From: [Clostridium] ultunense DSM 10521
Lineage (GTDB): Bacteria > Bacillota > Clostridia > Tissierellales > Tepidimicrobiaceae
Direction of reading: 5' to 3'
DNA length: 64,000 bases
Assembly (NCBI RefSeq): GCF_000511955.1
Contig: NZ_AZSU01000006.1
Location: forward strand, 200,720 to 264,719
Part shown: positions 35,869 through 43,423 of the stretch, piece by piece
Layout: each line of letters starts with the position of its first letter
Numbering within the stretch: position 1 is the first letter of the stretch
Program-made: the position numbers and the translations under genes
The notes under the pieces: model-generated
Told to the model about the DNA's origin: nothing
Database searches by the model: none
Seen by the model: only the letters and a program-made list of their open reading frames with translations

Positions 35869-37077
35869 ATGAGTGAATTGATTAACAATAGAAAACATAG
35901 ACAAAAGATGTTAAAGGAAGTAATTAAAGAACTTCATGATGGTAGAACCGTAGATGAAGTAAAAGAAAAATTTGCTAAGGTAATAGAAGGGGTTTCCGCT
36001 TCGGAAATATCAGCAATGGAAACCCAATTGGTTAAAGAAGGATTGCCTATAGAGGAAATCCAGCGTCTATGTAATGTACATGCTGCAGTCTTTAAAGGCT
36101 CAATTGAAGAAATACATCATCCGGAAGAGGTGCCAGGTCATCCAGTCTATACTATGAGACAAGAAAATAAAGCCATAGAAGAATATATGGATGAGACCCT
36201 TAATAATAATTTAAAAGAATTTAAAGAAGATGATTCTAAAGAAAATATAAATAATCTAATTCAGGATCTAAACTTATTATGGGATATTGATAAACATTAT
36301 AGCAGGAAAGAAAATTTAATATTTCCCTATTTAGAGAAGTATGGAATTACTGCGCCACCTAAGGTAATGTGGGGAGTAGATGATGATATTAGGGCTTTGA
36401 TAAAAGAAGGAAAGCTTATGCTTACGGATTACAGAGGAAACAAAGAGGAAGTAATAGAAAAAATAGAAAATATGGCTAATGAAATAAAGGAAATGATCTT
36501 TAAGGAAGAAAGTATACTATTCCCCATGGCCTTGGAAACATTGACGGAAGATGAATGGATAGCCATATATAAGGAAAGTGATGAAATTGGCTATGCATTG
36601 ATAGAGCCAGAAACCCAATGGGAACTAAAGAGAATAAATATTTCTGACACAGAGGAAAAATTACCAGAAGCAGGTCATGTAAGATTTGAAACTGGATTTT
36701 TAACTCCAGAGGAAATAAGCCAAATACTAAATGTCATTCCAGGAGATATGACTTTTATAGATAAAAACGATACTGTAAAATACTTCTCTCAAGGGAAAGA
36801 AAGAATCTTTGCCCGAACAAAAGCAGTTATAGGAAGGAGTGTACAAAATTGTCATCCTCCAGCTAGTGTTCATATAGTGGATAAAATATTGGAAGATTTT
36901 AAATCAGGAAAGAAAGACCATGAGGACTTCTGGATTAAGATGGGAGACTTATACGTGTTAATTAGATATTTTGCTGTAAGGAGTAAAGATGGAGAATATT
37001 TAGGGACCTTAGAATTTACACAAAACATAGCTCCAATCAAAGGGATTGAAGGAGAAAAGAGATTGTTATCGGAATAA
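35869..37077 (+). CDS. DUF438-hemerythrin-PAS protein
   Basis: The ATG at 35869 is chosen over an overlapping GTG at 35860 since AGAGG ends at that GTG. The 402-residue protein has an N-terminal DUF438 domain (about 1-75), a hemerythrin HHE domain (about 85-235) with iron-ligand candidates in HHPEEVPGHPVY, DIDKHYSRKENLIFPYLE and KEESILFPM, and a C-terminal PAS domain (about 270-395). Hemerythrin domains bind a di-iron centre that senses or scavenges oxygen or nitric oxide. It follows the P-type ATPase by 24 bp, in one operon. Confidence 0.88.
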   Translation: MSELINNRKHRQKMLKEVIKELHDGRTVDEVKEKFAKVIEGVSASEISAMETQLVKEGLPIEEIQRLCNVHAAVFKGSIEEIHHPEEVPGHPVYTMRQENKAIEEYMDETLNNNLKEFKEDDSKENINNLIQDLNLLWDIDKHYSRKENLIFPYLEKYGITAPPKVMWGVDDDIRALIKEGKLMLTDYRGNKEEVIEKIENMANEIKEMIFKEESILFPMALETLTEDEWIAIYKESDEIGYALIEPETQWELKRINISDTEEKLPEAGHVRFETGFLTPEEISQILNVIPGDMTFIDKNDTVKYFSQGKERIFARTKAVIGRSVQNCHPPASVHIVDKILEDFKSGKKDHEDFWIKMGDLYVLIRYFAVRSKDGEYLGTLEFTQNIAPIKGIEGEKRLLSE

Positions 37078-37098
37078 GAAACATTCTATAACAGAATA

Positions 37099-37125
37099 GG
37101 GTAGGAAATATAATATTTCTTGCCC
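37099..37125 (+). terminator. Hairpin after the hemerythrin gene
   Basis: GGGTAGGAAATAT pairs with ATATTTCTTGCCC with mismatches. No T-tract follows. The remaining gap to 37267 has no gene; it is AT-rich and may hold the promoter of the Crp/Fnr gene. Confidence 0.35.
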
Positions 37126-37267
37126 TTGCCTTCTTGATCCGCCCCATAATCAAATAGGTATAGGACAAGCACAAAATATGGATTTCTTTTGTGAAAGTTA
37201 TGAGGATTATAGATTATTATTGGGTAATATAATAAATATAGAATTTACTTAATTGGAATGGGGTGTT

Positions 37268-37954
37268 ATGATGAGTTGTAGCTGTGGACATGATAGGACA
37301 GAAAAAACCTGTATTGAAATAGTACCAATATTTAATACATTAACCTATGATGAAATGATGGAAGTAGCTAGGATTACAGTGGCTAGAAGTTATAAAAAAG
37401 GCGAGATGGTCTACATGGCTGGAGATAGAGGAGAAAAACTATTCGTAATCCATAAGGGTAAGGTTAAGATATCTAGGCTTTCCCATACAGGAAAAGAACA
37501 GGTTATTAGAATATTGGGACCAGGTGATTTTATGGGAGAATTATCCCTATTCGTACATGGACCATTGACGGATAATGCAGAAGTACTAGAAGATACAACG
37601 GTATGTATAATAGATGGTGAAAAGTTAAAAAACCTAATGGCTAAATATCCTACTATAGCCTTTAAGGTTTTAGAAGAATTAAGCTCTAGATTAGAAAGAG
37701 CAGAAAACTTAATAGAACATTTGGGAGTTCATGACGTGGAAACTAGAATTGTTGAAATGTTATTGGATCTAGCCAATGATGAGGGAGAAGTAGTTCTTAA
37801 TATGAGTAAACGGGATTTAGCCTCCCATATTGGTATGAGCCAGGAGACTTTAAGTAGAAAATTGTCCTATTTTCAAGATATGGGTTGGATAAAATTAATA
37901 GGACATAGAAGAATTGTTATATTAGATGAGGGAAATTTGAGGAGTCTAATTTAG
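37268..37954 (+). CDS. Crp/Fnr-family transcriptional regulator with N-terminal cysteines
   Basis: The start is most likely one of the adjacent ATGs at 37268/37271; GGGGTG just upstream suits the second. The 228-residue regulator begins SCSCGHDRTEKTCIEIVPIF, giving three cysteines that could hold an iron-sulfur cluster or act as thiols. A cNMP-binding-fold domain (GDRGEKLFVIHKGKVKIS, GDFMGELSLF), a dimerisation helix and a helix-turn-helix (SKRDLASHIGMSQETLSRKLS) follow. The recognition helix ETLSRKL retains the glutamate, serine and arginine spacing of Fnr/Crp, consistent with TTGAT-like half sites such as the one at 33642. Confidence 0.88.
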   Translation: MMSCSCGHDRTEKTCIEIVPIFNTLTYDEMMEVARITVARSYKKGEMVYMAGDRGEKLFVIHKGKVKISRLSHTGKEQVIRILGPGDFMGELSLFVHGPLTDNAEVLEDTTVCIIDGEKLKNLMAKYPTIAFKVLEELSSRLERAENLIEHLGVHDVETRIVEMLLDLANDEGEVVLNMSKRDLASHIGMSQETLSRKLSYFQDMGWIKLIGHRRIVILDEGNLRSLI

Positions 37955-37962
37955 GTAGTTTG

Positions 37963-37995
37963 ACTAAGGGGGTTTGGTCTTGTATTTTAGAACAT
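37963..37995 (+). terminator. Probable terminator of the Crp/Fnr gene
   Basis: GACTAA and TTTGGTC form a stem with a G-T pair around GGGGG, followed by TTGTATTTTA. Confidence 0.45.
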
Positions 37996-38042
37996 AATTA
38001 ATATGAGTATCCATTAAAAAATAATTTTTAGGAGGTTTTAAT

Positions 38043-39233
38043 ATGGCTATTAAAATGACTGATAAGGTAACTTGGGTAGGGAAGATCGATTGGGAATTAA
38101 GACGTTTTCATGGTGATGAATATTCTACTCATAGGGGTTCATCCTATAATTCTTATCTAATAAGAGATGAAAAGACAGTACTTATTGATACAGTATGGGA
38201 ACCCTTTGCAGAAGAATTTGTTGAAAACCTTAAGAAGGAAATAGATTTAAATGAAATAGATTACATAGTAGCTAATCATGCTGAAATAGACCATAGTGGA
38301 GCTTTACCTTTGTTATTGAAGGAAATGCCTCATGTGCCAGTTTACTGTAGTTCTAATGGGGCTAAAATATTAAAGGCACATTTTCATGAAGATTGGAATT
38401 TTGTAGAGGTAAAGACAGGAGATGAATTGGAGATTGGAGAAAACAATAAATTAATATTTATTGAAGCTCGAATGTTACATTGGCCAGATAGTATGTTTAC
38501 CTATATGACTGGAGAAAGTATCCTATTTAGTAATGATGCCTTTGGCCAACATTATGCCTCAGAGTTATTATATAATGATTTAGTAGATCAAGGAGAATTA
38601 TATCAAGAAGCAATAAAATATTATGCAAATATTTTAACTCCTTTTAGCTCCCTTGTGGCCAATAAAATAAAAGAAGTATTAGGATTTAATTTGCCTGTAG
38701 ATATGATAGCTACTAGCCATGGAATTATTTGGCGTGATAATCCAGGTCAAATTATAGAAAAATACTTGGAATGGGCAGGCGCCTATCAGGAAAACCAGAT
38801 TACCATAGTATATGATACCATGTGGAATGCTACTAGAAAGATGGCTGAGGCTATAGCAGAAGGTATTAAATCTGTAGACAAGGATGTAAATATAAAATTG
38901 TTTAACGCTGCTAACTCCGATAAAAATGATGTAATTACAGAATTGTTTAAATCAAAGGCAATGCTATTTGGATCCTCTACTGTAAATAAGAGTATAATGC
39001 ATGCAACTGGTGGCCTACTTGATATGATAAAAGGCATAGGATTTAAGAATAAAAAGGGTGCAGCCTTTGGTTCCTATGGTTGGTCAGGAGAATCTGTAGG
39101 CATCCTAGAGGAAAGATTAAAGGATGCAAAGATAGAAATAGTACAAGAAGGAATAAAAGAACTCTGGAACCCAGATGAAGATGCTATAAATAGATGTATT
39201 GAATTTGGTAAAGAGTTTGTAGGTAAATTATAA
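38043..39233 (+). CDS. Flavodiiron protein (FprA family, oxygen/nitric oxide reductase)
   Basis: The 396-residue protein has an N-terminal metallo-beta-lactamase-like di-iron domain with HAEIDH at residues 79-84 and further ligand positions in MLHWPDSMFTY, NDAFGQHYAS and TSHGIIW. A C-terminal flavodoxin domain (about 255-396) has the phosphate loop TMWNATRKMA. Flavodiiron proteins reduce oxygen to water or nitric oxide to nitrous oxide and protect strict anaerobes. TTTTTAGGAGG precedes the ATG. It fits with the hemerythrin and Crp/Fnr genes immediately upstream as one stress-protection group. Confidence 0.92.
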   Translation: MAIKMTDKVTWVGKIDWELRRFHGDEYSTHRGSSYNSYLIRDEKTVLIDTVWEPFAEEFVENLKKEIDLNEIDYIVANHAEIDHSGALPLLLKEMPHVPVYCSSNGAKILKAHFHEDWNFVEVKTGDELEIGENNKLIFIEARMLHWPDSMFTYMTGESILFSNDAFGQHYASELLYNDLVDQGELYQEAIKYYANILTPFSSLVANKIKEVLGFNLPVDMIATSHGIIWRDNPGQIIEKYLEWAGAYQENQITIVYDTMWNATRKMAEAIAEGIKSVDKDVNIKLFNAANSDKNDVITELFKSKAMLFGSSTVNKSIMHATGGLLDMIKGIGFKNKKGAAFGSYGWSGESVGILEERLKDAKIEIVQEGIKELWNPDEDAINRCIEFGKEFVGKL

Positions 39234-39249
39234 AAAGAGATATACAGAA

Positions 39250-39272
39250 GGCAGGCTAGAAAAGCCTGTCTT
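39250..39272. terminator. Terminator between convergent genes
   Basis: GGCAGGCT and AGCCTGTC form an 8-bp stem around AGAAA. It overlaps the stop codon of the second Crp/Fnr gene. Confidence 0.55.
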
Positions 39273-39927
39273 CATCTAAAATTACTATGCTTTTATGGTC
39301 ATAGTCTATAAGCCTTTCTTTTTTCATCTTTTTCAATTCCCTAAAAAGGGAAGGTCTTTGAACACCAAACCTATCTGCTAATTCTTTTTTAGACATATCC
39401 AATTTAATTATCTTGCTATTCTGTATATGATACTCATAGGTCAAAAATTCCACTATTTTATCCCTAATGGTTTTGAGGGACATGAACTTTATCTTATCTG
39501 TAAGGATTAAAGCCTTGATGGACAGGGATTCCAAATACTTGGATAGAAAAGCTCTATTGTTTTGACATAAATCTAGTATTAGTTCCTTTTGAATATGTAA
39601 TAGGCTAGACTTAGCTTCTGCTACCACAGTCATAGGATATTCGTTATTATTGGAAAATGCTAAACTTCCCCCCATAATATCTCCAGGCTTAAAGGAGGCA
39701 ATTGTTAATATATTCCCATTTTCATCTATTTTTTGGATAGTTACTTTGCCTTCTAATAGGATGTCTATAGTAGTACATATTTCATTTTGCAGATATATAA
39801 TGGAATTTTTATTATAATTTTTAATCGTACAATATTCATCTTTGAATAGAGCAGAAATTTCATCTGTGGAAAAAGTGTTAAATAAGTAAGTATGACTAAT
39901 TAAACTTTTATATTTATCAATATCCAT
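39256..39927 (-). CDS. Second Crp/Fnr-family transcriptional regulator
   Basis: The 223-residue regulator has a cNMP-binding-fold domain (IDILLEGKVTIQKIDENG, FKPGDIMGGSLAFS), a long dimerisation helix and a C-terminal helix-turn-helix (SKKELADRFGVQRPSLFREL). The recognition helix QRPSLFREL differs from that of the paralogue 1.3 kb upstream, so it should read a different operator. No N-terminal cysteine cluster is present. GGAGGT precedes the start. Divergent from the permease genes, with a perfect 24-bp palindrome in between that is its probable target. Confidence 0.88.
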   Translation of the reverse strand: MDIDKYKSLISHTYLFNTFSTDEISALFKDEYCTIKNYNKNSIIYLQNEICTTIDILLEGKVTIQKIDENGNILTIASFKPGDIMGGSLAFSNNNEYPMTVVAEAKSSLLHIQKELILDLCQNNRAFLSKYLESLSIKALILTDKIKFMSLKTIRDKIVEFLTYEYHIQNSKIIKLDMSKKELADRFGVQRPSLFRELKKMKKERLIDYDHKSIVILDEDRLF

Positions 39928-39939
39928 AAATATACCTCC

Positions 39940-39963
39940 AAAAAGTAACTATAGTTACTTTTT
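39940..39963. promoter_or_regulatory. Perfect 24-bp palindrome, likely Crp/Fnr operator
   Basis: AAAAAGTAACTA followed by its exact reverse complement. For the permease genes, TATAAT at 39981-39986 predicts a start near 39993, so the palindrome centre (39951.5) is at about -41.5. On the other strand TATAAT (39969 to 39964) predicts the regulator's own start inside the palindrome. This suggests activation of the permease genes and autorepression by one site. Confidence 0.7.
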
Positions 39964-40019
39964 ATTATACCATTTAGGATTATAATAGAGAAGAATAATT
40001 TTTTGGGAGGGGATGGATT

Positions 40020-40502
40020 ATGGATATTTTCACCAAGGTTTTATGGCTTATCACAGGTATTTGGTTCATTATTTCTATGATTAAGGATAAAAAAAGGACC
40101 TTAGATGCCATGAAGATGTCTAAGAAAATGATGGGTAATATGTTAGGTCAAATAATAGGTATATTGTTCTTAATAGGGCTTATCCTTACTTTTATACCAC
40201 CTCATGTCATTAAGGAGTATTTAGGTGGTTCGAATATATTTTTGGCCACTGTAGTTTCTGCATTGATTGGTAGTATTACATTGATTCCAGCTTTTGTGGC
40301 CTTTCCTCTAGTAGGTTCTATTGTAGATATGGGGGCTAGTATTGTGCCAGCAGTTGCGTTTTTAACGACTTTAACCATGGTAGGATTTGTAACTTTTAAT
40401 TTAGAGAAGCAAGAATTCGGTAAGAAATTTGCCCTTGCAAGGAATGGTTTAAGCTTTATATTTGCCATTGCAATTTCGATGATAATGGGGGTAATACTAT
40501 GA
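40020..40502 (+). CDS. Permease half-protein (DUF318/ArsP-like), first subunit
   Basis: The 160-residue membrane protein has about four hydrophobic segments and a PxxVxxxYLGG...LIGSITLIPAFVAFPLVGSIVDMG block typical of one half of the DUF318/YraQ/ArsP permease fold. Intact members have two such halves in one chain; here the halves are separate genes overlapping by four bases. GGAGGGGATGG precedes the ATG. Related permeases export small toxic compounds, including organoarsenicals, but the substrate is unknown. It is the first gene downstream of a Crp/Fnr palindrome. Confidence 0.78.
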   Translation: MDIFTKVLWLITGIWFIISMIKDKKRTLDAMKMSKKMMGNMLGQIIGILFLIGLILTFIPPHVIKEYLGGSNIFLATVVSALIGSITLIPAFVAFPLVGSIVDMGASIVPAVAFLTTLTMVGFVTFNLEKQEFGKKFALARNGLSFIFAIAISMIMGVIL

Positions 40503-41263
40503 TGGAAAAGATAAAGAAAAACAAGTTTTTATTATTTGTTGTTTTAATTTATTTGATATTATTGTTATCCAACACAGAGAAAGCAATTATATCTTTTAAA
40601 AATAGTGGTTATTATATAAAAGAAATGCTTATGATAATGCCAGTAATATTTGTATTAACCGCTCTAATAGAAGCCTGGGTTCCAAAGAAAATGATAATGG
40701 AACATTTAGGCGATGGTTCTGGGTTAAAAGGCTCTTTTATATCTTTATTACTTGGTAGCGTATCGGCAGGGCCAATATACGCAGCTTTTCCTGTATGTAA
40801 AACATTATTAAAAAAGGGAGCTAGCATATCAAATATAGTAGTAATCCTTAGTGCATGGGCAGTAATAAAAATACCTATGTTGGCCAACGAAGCTAAATTT
40901 TTAAGTCCTAAGTTTATGGCAACAAGATGGGTATTGACAACTATAGCTATTCTCATAATGGGATATCTCATATCTAAAATAGTAAGAAGAAAAGATATTC
41001 CTATGGATTCTGAAAAAATAAATGATGGTGAAATTGTGATAAAAGAAGAATACTGTATAGGATGTGGAATATGTGAAAAGTTGGCCCCAAACTATTTTAA
41101 AGTAGGGAATAAAAAGGCTAAGGTAGTAAACTCAAAAGCTGAACAAGAAATGGAAGGTGCAATAATAAAAGCTATAGAAAAATGTCCTACCAAAGCTATA
41201 GCCATGGGAGATAAAAAACTACCTAGAGAAAAAGTGGGCAAACAAACAATGGAAATGAATTAG
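40499..41263 (+). CDS. Permease half-protein fused to a ferredoxin domain, second subunit
   Basis: The 254-residue protein has a membrane half (about 1-165) with LGDGSGLKGSFISLLLGSVSAGPIYAAFPV, the counterpart of the PxxxAFPL block in the upstream subunit. The C-terminal 85 residues form a ferredoxin domain with EYCIGCGICEKLAP and a later KCPTKAI, enough cysteines (three plus one) for one [4Fe-4S] cluster. Its ATG overlaps the stop of the first subunit, so the two are coupled. A cluster on a permease suggests redox-linked transport or redox sensing; neither is shown. Confidence 0.82.
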   Translation: MMEKIKKNKFLLFVVLIYLILLLSNTEKAIISFKNSGYYIKEMLMIMPVIFVLTALIEAWVPKKMIMEHLGDGSGLKGSFISLLLGSVSAGPIYAAFPVCKTLLKKGASISNIVVILSAWAVIKIPMLANEAKFLSPKFMATRWVLTTIAILIMGYLISKIVRRKDIPMDSEKINDGEIVIKEEYCIGCGICEKLAPNYFKVGNKKAKVVNSKAEQEMEGAIIKAIEKCPTKAIAMGDKKLPREKVGKQTMEMN

Positions 41264-41814
41264 GATAGGTATCACTCCAAAATTTAGTTATCAATATTAT
41301 ACTACCTATGTATACCCAGTATTATTATATTAGTGTAAACTATTTATGCTAGAATATAAAATAATGTATAAAAGTTATTGCTCAAAAAGTAAAGGATGAT
41401 TATATATGGGGGGAAAGTGCTATAATAATAACACGAGCATAAGATGTAGATAAATCAATGGGTTTGGAGTTCTATCCTAAGAAATAGTAGCAAAAGAAAT
41501 AGTAGCAAATTTTATATAAGTTTTACCTTGCCTAATCACTAATAGGGCAACCCGACAACATTATCAAAACTTACTGAAGGCTAATGAGCTATTTATAAAA
41601 AAATTCTAGATTCCAAACAAAAATTTTGTTGAAACTCATTTAACTAAGGATATTTAAGCAAAGAAGCAGTAGTAGAATTTTCTTATGGATAAAAAATTTA
41701 ATATTAAAAATTTACGGTAGGATTAATCTTACCGTTTTTTCATTCCTATGATAATATTTGGTTGTAGAGAAGACATTTTTCAAATAAAATTAATGCTATA
41801 AACATGTTTGCAAA
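41264..41814. other. Gene-free decayed stretch
   Basis: No open frame with a ribosome binding site is seen in these 550 bp. A short hairpin (ATGGATAAAAAATTTAATA onward, near 41680-41740, with a GGTAAGA/TCTTACC-like element ending in TTTTTTC) looks like an old terminator. Part of the stretch (41556-41658) matches the tail of the dead lipoprotein gene at 47537-47644. Confidence 0.5.
41556..41658 (+). repeat. Decayed copy A of a sequence repeated at 47537
   Basis: From ACATTATCAAAACTTACTGA onward this aligns without gaps to 47537-47644 at roughly 70% identity by eye. Translated it gives HYQNLLKANELFIKKF against EYYQNLLKANVVFLERF, so both are remains of one protein family's C-terminus. Confidence 0.55.
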
Positions 41815-42693
41815 ATTATTTATGATGTAGTAATTAGTAAATCTCTAGAGGAAGCTAAAGAAAACTTTGCTTATGATTTTAATTTAATTCTCTTAGATAT
41901 AAATTTACCAGATGGGACAGGTTTTGATTTCTTAGAGATATTTAATATAGAATCTACACCAGTAATATTTTTAACAGTTAATGATTCAGAGAAAGATATA
42001 ATAAAGGGACTTAATATCTCTGATGGATATATAACAAAGCCTTTTAAACTCCCAATATTAAAAGCGAAAATAGAAAGTGTTTTAAGGCGAGTAGATGGAG
42101 CAGAAGAAAAATCAAACTATATAGGATTTATGACAGAGTTAATTAAAACAGATAAAGAAAATACAGATATACACTTAAAAAGGTTGTATTTGGAATTAGA
42201 TAGACTTAAAAACTTTACAGAAGTACTTTTAAAGTTATCTAAAGTAAATTCAAATACTATAGATTATAAATATGAAAAGCTTTCCGTAAAGGAAATAATA
42301 GAAGATATAGTAAATAGTTTAAATAGAGATAGAAATGTTAAAGTAGAGTATATTGGGGAGGACTTTATAGTTTTAGGAGATGAAGTTTGGCTTTATGAAG
42401 GATTTTTAAATATAATAAAAAATTCTCTAGAACATACTTTAGATAAGATTAAAATAGAGTTTATATCTAATCCAATATATAGAGAAATAAGGATAAAAGA
42501 TAATGGAAAGGGATTGGAAGAAGAGGTTTTAAAAAGGATTTTTGATAGATTTTATAGGGGAAATACATCTATGCCGGGTTATGGAATAGGATTAAATCTT
42601 TCAAAATCAATAATAGAAAACCACAATGGAGATATAAATGCCTATAATGATAATGGACTTATATTTCAAATTAAATTTTACAATGTCACTTAA
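41815..42693 (+). pseudogene. Chimeric remnant of a two-component system (receiver fused to kinase)
   Basis: One open frame joins two broken genes. The first part is a response-regulator receiver lacking its first 25 or so residues but keeping LILLDINLPDGTGF (phospho-acceptor Asp) and GYITKPFKLP. After about residue 100 it runs in frame into the part of a histidine kinase that follows the H-box (GFMTELIKTDKEN), then the N-box (NIIKNSLEHT) and G-boxes (IKDNGKGLEEE, GYGIGLNLSKSII). The effector domain, the kinase sensor and the phospho-accepting histidine are gone. A stop lies just upstream and no start is seen, although an ATG at 42130 could express the kinase tail. The simplest cause is an internal deletion. 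Confidence 0.75.
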
Positions 42694-42737
42694 ATGTCAT
42701 CTTTATATTATATCCTTTAGCTATAGGAGGTAAGAGG

Positions 42738-43423
42738 ATGGAAATATTAAAAATCGAAAACTTAAAAAAGACCTATGGTGAAGGAAAAACAAAGGTAGAA
42801 GCCTTAAAGAATATCAATCTAAATGCAGAAAGGGGACAAATGATTGTCATAATTGGGCCAAGTGGTTGTGGTAAATCTACTCTTTTAAATTTAATTTCAG
42901 GTATAGATAAGGCAACAGACGGGGACATAATAGTAGAGGGTGGCAATATATCAGAGCTAGATGAAAATAGTTTAGCACTTTATAGAAGGAGACAGCTAGG
43001 AATTATATATCAGTTTTTTAATTTAATCCCCAATCTTTCAGTGGAGAATAATATTAAACTACCTATTTTAATGGATAATAAAGAAGTGGAAACAGAGTAT
43101 TTTGAAGAATTGGTAACTAGTTTAGGGATTAAAGATAAATTAAAAGCTTTTCTAGACAAATTATCAGGGGGGGGGGGCAGCAATAGAGAGTGGCTATAGC
43201 TAGAAGTTTAATATATAAGCCAAGTATAGTTTTAGCAGATGAGCCGACGGGAAATCTAGACAAGAAAAATTCTAAAGATATAATAGAACTTTTTAGACTA
43301 TCCAATTTAAAGTATAAGCAAACAATGGTAATAGTAACCCATGATGAAGAAATAGCATTATCAGCAGATAGAATAATTAGAATAGAAGATGGCCTTGTTA
43401 TAAGTGACGAGGTGATAAGATGA
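42738..43423 (+). pseudogene. Broken ABC transporter ATPase (MacB/antimicrobial-peptide type)
   Basis: TAGGAGG precedes ATG 42738. Walker A (GPSGCGKST) and the Q-loop (IIYQFFNLIPNLS) are intact. The signature motif is destroyed: after TTATCA comes a run of eleven G (43167-43177), where LSGG should need about six, which shifts the frame. The true frame then also carries TAG where LSGGQQQ expects a third glutamine. Frame resumes at about 43188 with RVAIARSLIYKPSIVLADEPTGNLD. Two independent lesions within 20 bp make an active product unlikely. Next to a dead two-component system and permease. Confidence 0.8.

Noticed and set aside
43167-43177. Poly-G tract as a working phase-variation switch
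   Set aside because: Restoring the frame still leaves TAG in the signature motif, and the permease and two-component genes next to it are also broken, so no tract length gives a functional system.
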